In this document: positions 29,252 to 39,752 of the stretch, piece by piece | Position numbering within the stretch: position 1 is the stretch's first letter | Layout of the letters: each line of letters opens with the position of its first letter | Assembly (NCBI RefSeq): GCF_011947195.1 | Contig: NZ_JAATVY010000002.1 | Coordinates: forward strand, 248,001-312,000 | Source: Planosporangium thailandense | GTDB lineage: Bacteria; Actinomycetota; Actinomycetes; Mycobacteriales; Micromonosporaceae | Reading direction: 5' to 3' | DNA: 64,000 nucleotides | Position numbers and translations under genes: made by a program | The notes under the pieces: model-generated | Database searches by the model: none | Seen by the model: the letters and a program-made list of their open reading frames with translations, nothing else | Told to the model about the DNA's origin: nothing

Positions 29252-30448
29252 TTAGGGGGCGGTGAGGAGCGCCGCCGCCTCCGCCACGTCGTCGGTCACG
29301 TGGATCAACCCGCTCAGGTCGCCGGCCGGCGAGTTGGCCAGCAGCGGTTCGAGCAGGGTGCGTACCGGCAGCCGCTGCGTCCAGTACACGGAGTCGAGAA
29401 AGACGTACGGCCCGCTGACCCCGTCAGTGGCGTAGAACGTCTTCGTCGCGGCCTGGAACACCTCCTGCACGGTGCCGGCCCAACCGGGCGCGAAGACGAT
29501 GCCGCCGCGCGACAGTCGCAGGATGGTGTCCTCCCGGATCGCGTTGGAGAAGTACTTCGCGATCCGGGCGGCGAACAGGTTGGCCGGCTCGTGGCCGTAC
29601 AGCCAGGTCGGGATGGACAGCCCACCCTGCCGGGCCCAGCCCAGCGGGTCCGTTCCGCCGGCGGGCGGGAAGTGGTCGCGCACCTTGAGGGCGGCCGCGG
29701 TGTACGGGTCGCTGTCGCGGAAGTCGGGTGCGCTGGCCAGCACGTCGATGGCGGCCGTCAGATCGGCGGCGGTCCCGTCGGCCAGGAAGGCGCCGAGGTT
29801 GGCCGCCTCCATCACGCCCGGGCCGCCGCCCGTGACGACGAGGCGGCCGGCCCGCGCCAGCTCCCATCCCAGCGTCGCGGCCAGCCGGTAGGTCGTCGAG
29901 CCGCGCGGTACGGCGTGGCCGCCCATGATGCCGATCGCGGCGGACCGCCCGGCCGCTGCGATCCAGGTGTTCGTCGTGGCGGCCAGGGCGTTGTCGATGC
30001 CGCTGTCGTGCAGTCGCTGCACCAGCGCCTCGCGGGGGGCCGGCTGCGCGCCGCCGGAGGCGCGGAAGTGCTCGTAGACGACCGTGTCGTACATCCCGGC
30101 GAAGCCGTCCCGGCCGAAGCCGGCCGCGAGGTCGTCCGCCGTGTACAGGCGGCCGGGGTGGGTGGGGTACGGCACGCCGTCGAAGGCCGGTACCACGAGC
30201 GCGCCGCGGCGGACGAGGTCCGCGGTGACCTCCGGGGAGGCGAACCGGCAGCCGACGAAGAGCGCGTCGTGCACATCCACCGTGGCCAGCGCCCGCGCGA
30301 AGCCCGCGTCGCCGAGATCGAGGCCGAGGATGACCAGGCCGCCGAGGCTTCCGCCGGACAGGTGCACGTCGAGTTCGGCGCGGGTCTCGACCTCGTGCGG
30401 GGTGGCGTCGTGAAGGGCGATGACATCGGTGGGTGGAGGCGTAGGCAC
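29252..30448 (-). CDS. LOG-family (lysine-decarboxylase-like) protein, long form
   Basis: A 398-residue protein with a LOG-type Rossmann fold. GGGPGVMEAANLGAFL and APGWAGTVQEVFQAAT match the nucleotide-binding and PGGxGTxxE motifs, though the second reads PGWAGTVQE with Trp in place of Gly. Short LOG enzymes cleave the riboside 5'-monophosphate of cytokinins; this protein is about twice as long, with an extra N-terminal domain (about 1-200). The start is set at the GTG at 30448, which has AGGAT 6 nt upstream; a longer frame exists. The substrate is unknown. Confidence 0.8.
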   Translation of the reverse strand: MPTPPPTDVIALHDATPHEVETRAELDVHLSGGSLGGLVILGLDLGDAGFARALATVDVHDALFVGCRFASPEVTADLVRRGALVVPAFDGVPYPTHPGRLYTADDLAAGFGRDGFAGMYDTVVYEHFRASGGAQPAPREALVQRLHDSGIDNALAATTNTWIAAAGRSAAIGIMGGHAVPRGSTTYRLAATLGWELARAGRLVVTGGGPGVMEAANLGAFLADGTAADLTAAIDVLASAPDFRDSDPYTAAALKVRDHFPPAGGTDPLGWARQGGLSIPTWLYGHEPANLFAARIAKYFSNAIREDTILRLSRGGIVFAPGWAGTVQEVFQAATKTFYATDGVSGPYVFLDSVYWTQRLPVRTLLEPLLANSPAGDLSGLIHVTDDVAEAAALLTAP

Positions 30449-30738
30449 CCGGTCATCCTGCCGTAGTCGCCGGTGAACACCGCGATGGCCCGAGCACAAG
30501 TCTCGGGCCATCGTTTTGCCGGTCCTGGGGAGGCTCCGGACCTCCAGTTGTAATCGTCATTGCACAATTGCGCACCACCCGTACGCGTGACGAAGGCCTC
30601 AGCCGTTCGGTCACTGCGGCGTCCCGGGCGGCAGCCCCGGCTCCCGCGGCTCGCATGCGGACCGACCCGACCCGTGAGGGGGGCCCGCCGGGACCCCACT
30701 TACTAGTGCTTTACGAGCGGCAACGGTTGAATTGGGAC
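30449..30738. other. Divergent intergenic region with terminator-like hairpin and AT-rich palindrome
   Basis: This 290-base gap lies between divergently transcribed LOG and DUF3151 genes. No ORF is supported. It holds the hairpin described at 30483-30517 and an imperfect palindrome TGCACAATTGCGCA (30561-30574), an AT-rich island that could be an operator or -10/-35 region. A TTGTAAT-N4-ATTGCACAA near-repeat overlaps it. Confidence 0.5.
30483..30517 (+). terminator. Terminator-like hairpin in a divergent promoter region
   Basis: CGATGGCCCGAG (30483-30494), seven-base loop, CTCGGGCCATCG (30502-30513), then TTTT (30514-30517): a perfect 12-bp stem with a T-run, the shape of an intrinsic terminator reading on the plus strand. 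It is odd here because both flanking genes point away. It could end a short plus-strand or antisense transcript, or be a 5' leader structure of the minus-strand LOG gene. Confidence 0.6.
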
Positions 30739-31200
30739 ATGCAGAACCAGAACCTTCTTCAAGAGCCGCCGCCCACCCTGCTGCCGGCACATCCGGAGGC
30801 GGATCAGGCGCTCGCCGACGCCGGAGTCGGTGACGAGGACACCGCGCCGCCCGGTCCGCTCGGCAGATGGGACGACCTGAAGGGCGTCGCAGCGCGGTTC
30901 CCCAGCTACAGCGCCGCCTGGGCCCGCCTCGGTGAGCAGGCGCTCGCCGCGAGCGACCCGGTCACCGCGTACGCGTACGCCCGGACCGGATACCACCGGG
31001 GGCTCGACCAGCTACGCCGCAGCGGCTGGAAAGGGCACGGCCCGGTGCCGTGGTCCCACGTGCCCAACCGGGGGTTCCTGCGCTGCGTGAACGTCCTGGC
31101 TCTGGCGGCCTCCGCGATCGGCGAGGCGGACGAGGCGGCGCGCTGCGCCCAGCTGTTGCGCGACTGCGATCCGGCCGCCGCCGACGCGCTGACGGGCTGA
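30739..31200 (+). CDS. DUF3151 family protein
   Basis: A 153-residue protein beginning MQNQNLLQEPPPTLLP. The conserved DUF3151 core is easy to see: AYAYARTGYHRGLDQLRRSG followed by WKGHGPVPWSHVPNRGFLRC, then an Ala-rich helix and ADALTG at the end. The family is restricted to actinobacteria and its function is unknown. The ATG at 30739 is chosen by alignment with known starts; the ribosome binding site is weak. The gene is followed by a palindromic repeat separating it from the convergent MinD/ParA-like gene. Confidence 0.88.
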   Translation: MQNQNLLQEPPPTLLPAHPEADQALADAGVGDEDTAPPGPLGRWDDLKGVAARFPSYSAAWARLGEQALAASDPVTAYAYARTGYHRGLDQLRRSGWKGHGPVPWSHVPNRGFLRCVNVLALAASAIGEADEAARCAQLLRDCDPAAADALTG

Positions 31201-31214
31201 GCGCCTATCTCCGC

Positions 31215-31262
31215 GATCTTGGACACTTGTGCCACCTATGGGTCGCGCGAGTGTCCAAGATC
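31215..31262. repeat. Palindromic intergenic repeat, copy C (diverged centre)
   Basis: GATCTTGGACACT (31215-31227) and AGTGTCCAAGATC (31250-31262) form a perfect 13-bp stem identical in outer sequence to copies A and B, but the central 22 bases (including CACCTATGGG) have diverged and no longer pair fully. CCTATG in the centre matches the loop of copy A. It separates the convergent ends of the DUF3151 and MinD/ParA-like genes. Confidence 0.82.
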
Positions 31263-31265
31263 TGG

Positions 31266-32558
31266 TCAAAGGCCCTCGGCGACCGCGGCCGCGATCTTCA
31301 GCCAGGCCCGGCGGCTCTGCGAGGAGAGCGCGTTGTAGCGAAGCGGCTCACCGGAGTCGATCAACCGCTCGTACGGTGCCAGCAGCACGGTCCGGGTACG
31401 CGCCTGGAAGTGCCGCTCGATGGCCGGAATGTCGAGATCGCGGCGGCTCGGCGGCATCGAGACGACGGTGACGGCCTGCCGGACGAGCCGGTGCAGCCCC
31501 TGCTGTTCGAGGTAGTCGAGCATCCGGGCCGCGGTCTCGGCCGAGTCGTTGCGGGCTGACATCGTCACCACGAGCTGATCGGTCGCGTCGATCGCCGCCT
31601 GCCAGTTCTCCGCGCGGACGTTGTTGCCGGTATCGACGAAGATCAGCTTGTAGAACCGGCTCACGATCTCGCGGATGTCGGCGAACGCCATCGCGGTCAG
31701 CATCTCGCCCGCGGTCGCCGACTCGTCCGAGGCGAGCACGTCGAACATCCCCTCGCCCTGCGCCCGCACGTACTGCGACAGGTCACCCACCCGCCCGTGC
31801 GCGCCGCGGAAATGGTCCAGGTCACGCAGCAGGTCCCGGACCGTACGGGAGTGGAAGTCCTGCTGCGCGCGCATGCCGAGGGTGCCCTGCGTCTCGTTGT
31901 TGTCCCAGGCCAGCACGTACCCGCCGCGCCGCTGCCCGAAGGTCATCGCCAGCAGCAGGACGGCCATGGTCTTGCCGGCGCCGCCCTTGGGGTTGACCAC
32001 GGTGACCTGGCGCAGTCCGCCGAAGTTGCGGCGCACCATCTCGATGTCGTGGCGGATCTCCTGCTCGTGCCGCCCCGGACCCAGGTTGACCAGCCCGAAC
32101 GTGGACTTCCGCAAGGCCCCGCGCACGCCCATGGTCGCGACCGGTTCGGCAGGCCGGACCGCTCGGCGCCGCGCGAAATCCTCGGCGGTCACCGAGCCCT
32201 CGGGAGCCCACTGCTGTGGCGGGGGCGGCGCTGGCCGGGCGGCGGGTGGCGCGTACGCCGGGGTCGCGTACGCCGGGGTCCGGTAGACGCCGGGCGCCGG
32301 CGACGGATCGACGCACTGCGCCGGTGCCGCCGGCGTGACCGGCGGTGCCGGCGCGGGTGGCCGTGGCAGAGGCGGCGGCTGGCTCCAGGGCGAGCCGGCC
32401 TCGGTCCGGGTACGGTTCGGCGCGAGCGTCCGGGTGGTCGGATCGATGGCTACCGGCTGGCCGTGCACCGCCGCGGGCTGGTGGTCGCGCGGCGACCCGG
32501 CACGCTCGGCCGGCGACGACGCGACGTTCTCGTCCGGCGGCCAGAACGGATCTTCCAC
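31266..32558 (-). CDS. MinD/ParA-like ATPase with proline-rich N-terminus
   Basis: A 430-residue protein. Roughly the first 130 residues are Pro/Ala/Thr-rich and disordered. A MinD/ParA-type P-loop ATPase follows, with the deviant Walker A motif VNPKGGAGKT, then WDNNETQGTLGMRA, and FVDTGNN as Walker B. The pattern resembles ParA-like proteins associated with type VII (ESX) secretion in actinobacteria more than chromosomal ParA, but no parB or ecc genes are near. The GTG at 32558 is preferred because AAGGGGGG lies 7 nt upstream. A role in partitioning or positioning a membrane machine is inferred. Confidence 0.78.
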   Translation of the reverse strand: MEDPFWPPDENVASSPAERAGSPRDHQPAAVHGQPVAIDPTTRTLAPNRTRTEAGSPWSQPPPLPRPPAPAPPVTPAAPAQCVDPSPAPGVYRTPAYATPAYAPPAARPAPPPPQQWAPEGSVTAEDFARRRAVRPAEPVATMGVRGALRKSTFGLVNLGPGRHEQEIRHDIEMVRRNFGGLRQVTVVNPKGGAGKTMAVLLLAMTFGQRRGGYVLAWDNNETQGTLGMRAQQDFHSRTVRDLLRDLDHFRGAHGRVGDLSQYVRAQGEGMFDVLASDESATAGEMLTAMAFADIREIVSRFYKLIFVDTGNNVRAENWQAAIDATDQLVVTMSARNDSAETAARMLDYLEQQGLHRLVRQAVTVVSMPPSRRDLDIPAIERHFQARTRTVLLAPYERLIDSGEPLRYNALSSQSRRAWLKIAAAVAEGL

Positions 32559-32665
32559 GAGGTGCCCCCCTTCCGGCGATCCACCGGGCCTGTTTGGCAC
32601 GGTATTTGAATACGTCACCGGATAGCGGTCAATTTGCCGACCTCACGTCGCGAAGTCAACCGATC

Positions 32666-34893
<2,228 letters not shown>

Positions 34894-34916
34894 CGGGTCC
34901 CCCGTACGATCGGCTT

Positions 34917-36170
34917 GTGCGTGTCCTTCTCGTAGGCTCGGGCGGGCGTGAGCATGCCCTCGCCACCGCCCTCGCTGCCGACCCGTCCGTCACCTCCCTG
35001 GTGTGCGCCCCCGGCAACCCCGGCATGGCCGCGCTGGGCGAGGTCGTACCGGTGGATGTCACCGACGTCGACGCGGTCGCGGACCTGGCCGTCCGCGTCG
35101 GGGCCGACTTCGTCGTGATCGGTCCGGAGCAGCCGCTGGTCGCGGGCGTCGCCGACGCGGTCCGCGCGACGGGCGTTCCCTGCTTCGGCCCGTCTCGGGC
35201 GGCGGCGCGGCTGGAGGGCTCCAAGGCGTTCGCCAAGGAGATCATGCAGGCGGCGAACGTGCCCACCGCACGGTCGCGGGTCTGCGTGGACGCGGCCGAG
35301 ACGGCCGCCGCCCTCGACGAGTTCGGTGCGCCGTACGTCGTCAAGGACGACGGGCTCGCCGCCGGCAAGGGCGTCGTGGTCACCTCCGACCGGCAGGCCG
35401 CTCTCGACCACGCCGCCGCGTGCGACCGGGTCGTGGTCGAGGAGTACCTGAGCGGGCCCGAGGTGTCACTGTTCGTGGTCACCGACGGCGCGGCCGCCCT
35501 GCCGCTGCTGCCGGCCCAGGACTTCAAGCGCGTCGGCGAGGGTGACACCGGGCCGAACACCGGCGGTATGGGGGCGTACGCGCCGCTGCCGTGGGCGCCG
35601 GCCGGCCTCGTCGACGACGTGATGACCGACGTGGTGCACCCGACGCTGGCCGCCCTGCGCGAGCGCGGTACGCCGTTCGCCGGGCTGCTGTACGTCGGCC
35701 TCGCGATCACTCCGGACGGCCCGAAGGTCATCGAGTTCAACTGCCGGTTCGGCGATCCCGAGACCCAGGTCGTGCTGGCGCTGCTCGAGACGCCGCTCGC
35801 GGGCCTGCTGCACGCGGCCGCCACCGGCACGCTCGCCGCGCACCCGCCGCTGCGCTGGCGGTCCGGCTCGGCGGTGACGGTGGTCGTGGCAGCCGAGAAC
35901 TATCCCGGTACCCCGCGCAAGGGCGACGTGATCACCGGTGCCGACGGCGTCCCCGGCGTCATCCACGCCGGCACCGCCCGCCGCGACGACGGTGCGCTGG
36001 TCTCCGCCGGCGGGCGGGTGCTGTGCTGCACCGCAACGGGCCCTGACCTGGCCGCCGCCCGCGCGGGCGCGTACGCGCTGGTCGACGGCGTCCGGCTGGA
36101 CGGCGCGCAGCACCGGCGCGACATCGCGCTGGCCGCCGTACGCGGAGAGATCGCGGTCCCCGCCGCCTGA
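34917..36170 (+). CDS. purD: Phosphoribosylamine-glycine ligase (GAR synthetase)
   Basis: A 417-residue ATP-grasp enzyme of purine synthesis. It opens MRVLLVGSGGREHALATALA and contains VVKDDGLAAGKGVVVTSD and EFNCRFGDPETQVVL, the ATP-grasp and metal-binding motifs of PurD. The GTG at 34917 lies 8 nt after TACGAT, a good -10, so a leaderless start in addition to readthrough from purA is likely. It is convergent with the acyl-CoA synthetase gene across a tandemly duplicated 20-base segment. Confidence 0.97.
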   Translation: MRVLLVGSGGREHALATALAADPSVTSLVCAPGNPGMAALGEVVPVDVTDVDAVADLAVRVGADFVVIGPEQPLVAGVADAVRATGVPCFGPSRAAARLEGSKAFAKEIMQAANVPTARSRVCVDAAETAAALDEFGAPYVVKDDGLAAGKGVVVTSDRQAALDHAAACDRVVVEEYLSGPEVSLFVVTDGAAALPLLPAQDFKRVGEGDTGPNTGGMGAYAPLPWAPAGLVDDVMTDVVHPTLAALRERGTPFAGLLYVGLAITPDGPKVIEFNCRFGDPETQVVLALLETPLAGLLHAAATGTLAAHPPLRWRSGSAVTVVVAAENYPGTPRKGDVITGADGVPGVIHAGTARRDDGALVSAGGRVLCCTATGPDLAAARAGAYALVDGVRLDGAQHRRDIALAAVRGEIAVPAA

Positions 36171-36208
36171 GGCGGTCAGTCCCGGATGGAGGCGGTCAGT
36201 CCCGGATG
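36171..36208. repeat. 20-base tandem duplication containing the acyl-CoA synthetase stop codon
   Basis: GGCGGTCAGTCCCGGATG occurs at 36171-36188 and again at 36191-36208, a 20-base period with 18 identical bases. The unit contains TCA, the minus-strand stop codon of the acyl-CoA synthetase gene (36196-36198). The first copy also ends the duplicate frame. The duplication fills the whole gap between purD and that gene. Confidence 0.85.
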
Positions 36209-37938
36209 CGGGGCAGGTGCATCGTCGCGTCGTTGGAGTCGGCCACCGACCTGCCCCGGGGCTGCGGCAGCGGGTTGGCCGGCTGGATCGGCAGGGTGGA
36301 TTTCGGCGTGTTCAGCGGAGTGCGCGTCGGCGCCGGGGGCGGGGCGCCCGGCGCGTCGGGCGGGACGATCAGGAACCGCCGCATGATCTTGCCGGTCGCG
36401 TTGCGCGGCAGTTCGGCCACGAAGTGCACGTCGCGCGGCACGCTGAACCGGGCCATCGCCCGGCGCACGTACTCCCGTACGGCCTCGGAGTCCAGCTGCT
36501 CGCCTGGGTACAGCACGATCCAGGCGGCCAGCCGCTGCCCGTACTCGCGGTCGGGCACGCCGACCACGGCCACCTCGCGTACCTGCGGCAGTTCGGCGAT
36601 GGTGTTCTCGACCGCGGACGGGTAGACGTTCTCCCCGCCGCAGATCACCATGTCGTCCTCGCGGCCGTCGACGTACAGCAGCCCGTCCGAGGAGAGGTGT
36701 CCGATGTCGCCGGTCGAGATCAGCCCGTCGCGCCACTCCTTGCCGCCGCCGTCGGTGTACCCCTCGAAGATCATGTCGTTGCCGACGAAGATGCGTCCGA
36801 TGTGCTCGGGCGGCATCCGGTCGCCGTTCGCGTCCAGGATGAGCACCCGGGTGCCGACGGGTGGACGGCCGGCGCAGGTCGGGTCGGCGCGTAGCTCACC
36901 CGGGGTCGCGATGCTCGCCCACGACGCCTCGGTCGACCCGTACAGGTTGTAGAGCACGTCGCCGAACACGTCCATGAACCGGCCGACCATGGGCGCGGGC
37001 AGCGCCGAGCCGCTGCTCGCGACGACGCGCAGCGGGGTCTCGACGCGCCCGGCCGGCGCGGCGTCCAGCATGCGCTGCAGCATGACCGGTACGGCCAGCA
37101 GGGCCGTGCAATCATGCTCGTGCACGGCGGCGATCGTCTCGCCCGGGTCGAAGCGGCGCCGCAGCACGATCGTCGCGCGCAGCGCCAGGGCGATCTGCAG
37201 CCCGGCGTAACCCCAGGTGTGGAACAGCGGTGCGGCGATGAACATGCGCTCACCGGCCGACATCGGGATTCGGGAGATCACGGCGGCCAGCGGGTTGAAG
37301 CCGCCGGGGACCGGCCGGCGCGCCCCCTTCGGAGTGCCCGTCGTTCCCGAGGTGAGGACGATGGTGCGGCCCGGCTGCGCCGGCGGCGCGAGATCCGAGC
37401 GCTGGGCTCCTTCGATCAGGCCGGCCACCGTGGGAGTGGCCCGCCGCTCGTCGCCGTCGGCGCTGATCCGCGCCACCGTCGCCGGCACGGCCGAGGCCAT
37501 CTCGAAGAACTCGTCGTCGTGGATGAGTACCCGCACCGCCTGGTTGTGCAGGACGGTCTCGAGCTGTCCGGGGCCCAACCCGGTGTTGACGAGCACCACG
37601 TCCGCGCCGATCGCGCCCGCGGCGAGCATCGATTCGATCATCGAGGCGGAGTTGCGGCACAGCAGGCCGATCCGGTCGCCCGGCCCCAGGCCGTAGCTGG
37701 CGCGCAGCGCGTTCGCCAGCCGCCGTGACCGCAGCGCCAGGTCGGCGTAGGTCAGGCAGCGTCCCTCGTCGATGACGGCCACCCGGTCAGGGCTGCGGGC
37801 CGCGGCCGACCGCATCTCGCCGGTGAGGCTGAAGCCCCACCGGCGCAACGCGTTGAGCTGCCGAACTACCTTGTCAGGCCGACCGGGCGCAAGGAGTCCA
37901 CGGCGGGCGAGGGTGCGCAACAGGAAGGCTGCTTCCAC
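36196..37938 (-). CDS. Acyl-CoA synthetase (AMP-forming)
   Basis: A 580-residue ANL-superfamily enzyme that activates fatty or sterol-side-chain acids to acyl-CoA via acyl-AMP. The P-loop VLTSGTTGTPKGARRP lies near residue 196, YGSTEASWAS is the A5 motif, TGDIGHLSSDGLLYVDGRED the A7-A8 region, and ELPRNATGKIMRR the A10 motif with catalytic lysine. A Pro/Thr-rich tail of about 45 residues follows. GTG start with AGGCAG upstream. It is the third gene after an SCP2-like and an acyl-CoA dehydrogenase gene, 75 nt from the latter. Confidence 0.9.
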   Translation of the reverse strand: MEAAFLLRTLARRGLLAPGRPDKVVRQLNALRRWGFSLTGEMRSAAARSPDRVAVIDEGRCLTYADLALRSRRLANALRASYGLGPGDRIGLLCRNSASMIESMLAAGAIGADVVLVNTGLGPGQLETVLHNQAVRVLIHDDEFFEMASAVPATVARISADGDERRATPTVAGLIEGAQRSDLAPPAQPGRTIVLTSGTTGTPKGARRPVPGGFNPLAAVISRIPMSAGERMFIAAPLFHTWGYAGLQIALALRATIVLRRRFDPGETIAAVHEHDCTALLAVPVMLQRMLDAAPAGRVETPLRVVASSGSALPAPMVGRFMDVFGDVLYNLYGSTEASWASIATPGELRADPTCAGRPPVGTRVLILDANGDRMPPEHIGRIFVGNDMIFEGYTDGGGKEWRDGLISTGDIGHLSSDGLLYVDGREDDMVICGGENVYPSAVENTIAELPQVREVAVVGVPDREYGQRLAAWIVLYPGEQLDSEAVREYVRRAMARFSVPRDVHFVAELPRNATGKIMRRFLIVPPDAPGAPPPAPTRTPLNTPKSTLPIQPANPLPQPRGRSVADSNDATMHLPRIRD

Positions 37939-38013
37939 GTTTTTCTGCCTATCACTCGTGGTGCCCCCACGGTATGCCCCGCGCCACTATTCCATCGACC
38001 GGTACCAGCGCGT

Positions 38014-39228
38014 TCAGCGGATGTACCGGCCCGAGATCGCCCGGGACACCACGAGCCGCTGAATCTCGCTGGTACCTTCGAAGATCGTATATATCTTCGC
38101 GTCTCGATACCATCGCTCGACCGGGTGATCCCGAACGAAGCCGGCACCGCCCAGGATCTGCACCGCCTTCTCGGTCACGGCGACCGCGACCTCACCGGCC
38201 TTCAGCTTGCTCATCGAGCCCTCGCCGGCTTCGAAGGTCCGGTTGTTGCGGCCCATCCACGCCGCCCGCCACACCAGCAGCCGGGCCGCGTCGAGCTCTG
38301 TCCGCATGTCGGCGAGCGCGAAGGCGATGGCCTGGTTGTCGATGATCGGCCGGCCGAACTGCTCCCGGTTCTTGGCGTACTCGAGGGCGTACTCGTACGC
38401 CGCGCGGCCGATACCGAGGGCCTGGGCGCCGACCGTCGGACGGGACAGCTCGAACGTGCGCATGGCCGCCTGGCCGCTGGCCCGCTGCCCCTCCCGGGCC
38501 CTCGCCAGCCGCTCGTCGAGCGCCTCCTTGCCGCCGAGCAGGCAGCTGCCCGGTACGCGGACGTCATCGAGGAACACGTCCGCGGTGTGCGAAGCGCGCA
38601 GGCCGAGCTTCTTCAGCTTCTTGGTGGCCGCGAGGCCGGGGGTGCCGGGCGGGACGATGAAGCCGGCCTGCCCGCGCGAGCCCAGCTCCGGCTCGACGCT
38701 CGCGGTGACCACGTGGACGTTGGCGATGCCGCCGTTGGTGGCGAACGCCTTCTGTCCGCTGAGGATCCATTCGTCGGTGGCCTCGTCGTACCGGGCCCGG
38801 GTGCGCATCGATCCGACGTCGGAGCCGGCGCCCGGTTCGGTCGTGCAGAACGCGGCCACCTTGGGGTCGTCGGCGTCGCCGAAGCACTGGGGTACCCACT
38901 CGACCAGCTGGTCGGGGGTGCCCGAGCCGTAGATCGCGGCGACCGCCAGGCTGGTTCCGAAGATCGACATGGCGATGCCGGCGTCGCCCCAGAACAGCTC
39001 TTCGTTGGCGAGACACATCGACAGCCCGGTCGGGTCGCCCCAGGCGTTGATGAGGAACTCGAAGCCGTAGAGCCCGATCTTGGCCGCTTCCTGAATGATC
39101 GGCCAGGGGGTCTCTTCGCGCTCGTCCCACTCCGCGCCGGCCGGGCGCACGACCTCGCTGGCGAAGCCGTGCACCCAGTCGCGGAGGTCCCGCTGTTCCT
39201 CGTTCAGGTCTAGCGAGAACTCAGGCAT
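38014..39228 (-). CDS. Acyl-CoA dehydrogenase
   Basis: A 404-residue FAD-dependent acyl-CoA dehydrogenase. Family motifs AAFCTTEPGAGSDVGSM, GQKAFATNGGIANV, and the C-terminal RDAKIYTIFEGTSEIQRLVV with the catalytic glutamate of the GTSEIQ type are clear. It introduces the alpha-beta double bond in beta-oxidation; substrate length is not predictable. It sits 3 nt downstream of the SCP2-like gene and upstream of the acyl-CoA synthetase, giving a small lipid-catabolism operon, likely under the divergent TetR regulator. Confidence 0.93.
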   Translation of the reverse strand: MPEFSLDLNEEQRDLRDWVHGFASEVVRPAGAEWDEREETPWPIIQEAAKIGLYGFEFLINAWGDPTGLSMCLANEELFWGDAGIAMSIFGTSLAVAAIYGSGTPDQLVEWVPQCFGDADDPKVAAFCTTEPGAGSDVGSMRTRARYDEATDEWILSGQKAFATNGGIANVHVVTASVEPELGSRGQAGFIVPPGTPGLAATKKLKKLGLRASHTADVFLDDVRVPGSCLLGGKEALDERLARAREGQRASGQAAMRTFELSRPTVGAQALGIGRAAYEYALEYAKNREQFGRPIIDNQAIAFALADMRTELDAARLLVWRAAWMGRNNRTFEAGEGSMSKLKAGEVAVAVTEKAVQILGGAGFVRDHPVERWYRDAKIYTIFEGTSEIQRLVVSRAISGRYIR

Positions 39229-39231
39229 GCG

Positions 39232-39684
39232 TCAGGCCTTGGGGATCTCGAACAGGTTGGCGATGTTCGCGGCGAGGCCCAGGTCGCCCTTGGCCTTCAG
39301 CTTGCCGGTCATGAACATCATCATCGGGTTGCCGTTGCCGGAGACCACCTTGATGAAGTCGACCGGACCGACGGTGATCGCCAGCTTGGGGTCGTTCTCG
39401 GGGCTGGGTGAGAGGGCGCAGGTCCCGTTCGCGATCACCAGCTCGTACGCGTCCGCGCCACCGTCGGCGGCGCCGGTGATGTTCCAGTGGATAACCGCGC
39501 TGGTGGAGCCGGCGCGGTCCGGGCGGAACAGGCTCGGGAACTTCGCGAAGATCGCGTCGAGGATCTTCTTGCGGTGCTCGCCCTGGAGCAGCTCGGCGAT
39601 CTCCGAGTCCTTCGTGTTCTTGACGATCTGGGCGAACTGCTTGGGCTCGACGGTGGCGAAGTCCAGGCCGGTGATGTCCGTCAT
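39232..39684 (-). CDS. SCP2-type sterol/lipid-binding protein
   Basis: A 150-residue single-domain SCP2-like protein, probably a soluble carrier of acyl chains or sterols. The typical segments AVIHWNITGAADGGADAYEL, then NDPKLAITVGPVDFIKVVSG and GKLKAKGDLGLAANI are present. I place the start at the ATG at 39682-39684 with AGGGGA upstream. First gene of the operon with the acyl-CoA dehydrogenase; the palindromic TetR-type operator lies just upstream of it. Confidence 0.88.
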   Translation of the reverse strand: MTDITGLDFATVEPKQFAQIVKNTKDSEIAELLQGEHRKKILDAIFAKFPSLFRPDRAGSTSAVIHWNITGAADGGADAYELVIANGTCALSPSPENDPKLAITVGPVDFIKVVSGNGNPMMMFMTGKLKAKGDLGLAANIANLFEIPKA

Positions 39685-39711
39685 CTGTCCCCCTGTAGTG
39701 GCGTTTACCTT

Positions 39712-39737
39712 ACTCGTGCGTAACGTTACGGGTGAGT
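39712..39737. promoter_or_regulatory. Palindromic operator between SCP2-like operon and tetR gene
   Basis: ACTC-N3-CGTAACGTTACG-N3-GAGT: a perfect 12-bp core palindrome CGTAACGTTACG (39719-39730) flanked by symmetric ACTC/GAGT arms. It sits in the 68-base gap between the divergent SCP2-like and TetR genes, so it is the likely binding site by which the TetR protein controls both directions. Confidence 0.82.
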
Positions 39738-39752
39738 AGGTAAGCTTGCAAG

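Noticed and set aside
30483-30517. Ordinary terminator of the LOG gene
   Set aside because: The LOG gene reads away from this hairpin on the minus strand, so it cannot be that gene's terminator.
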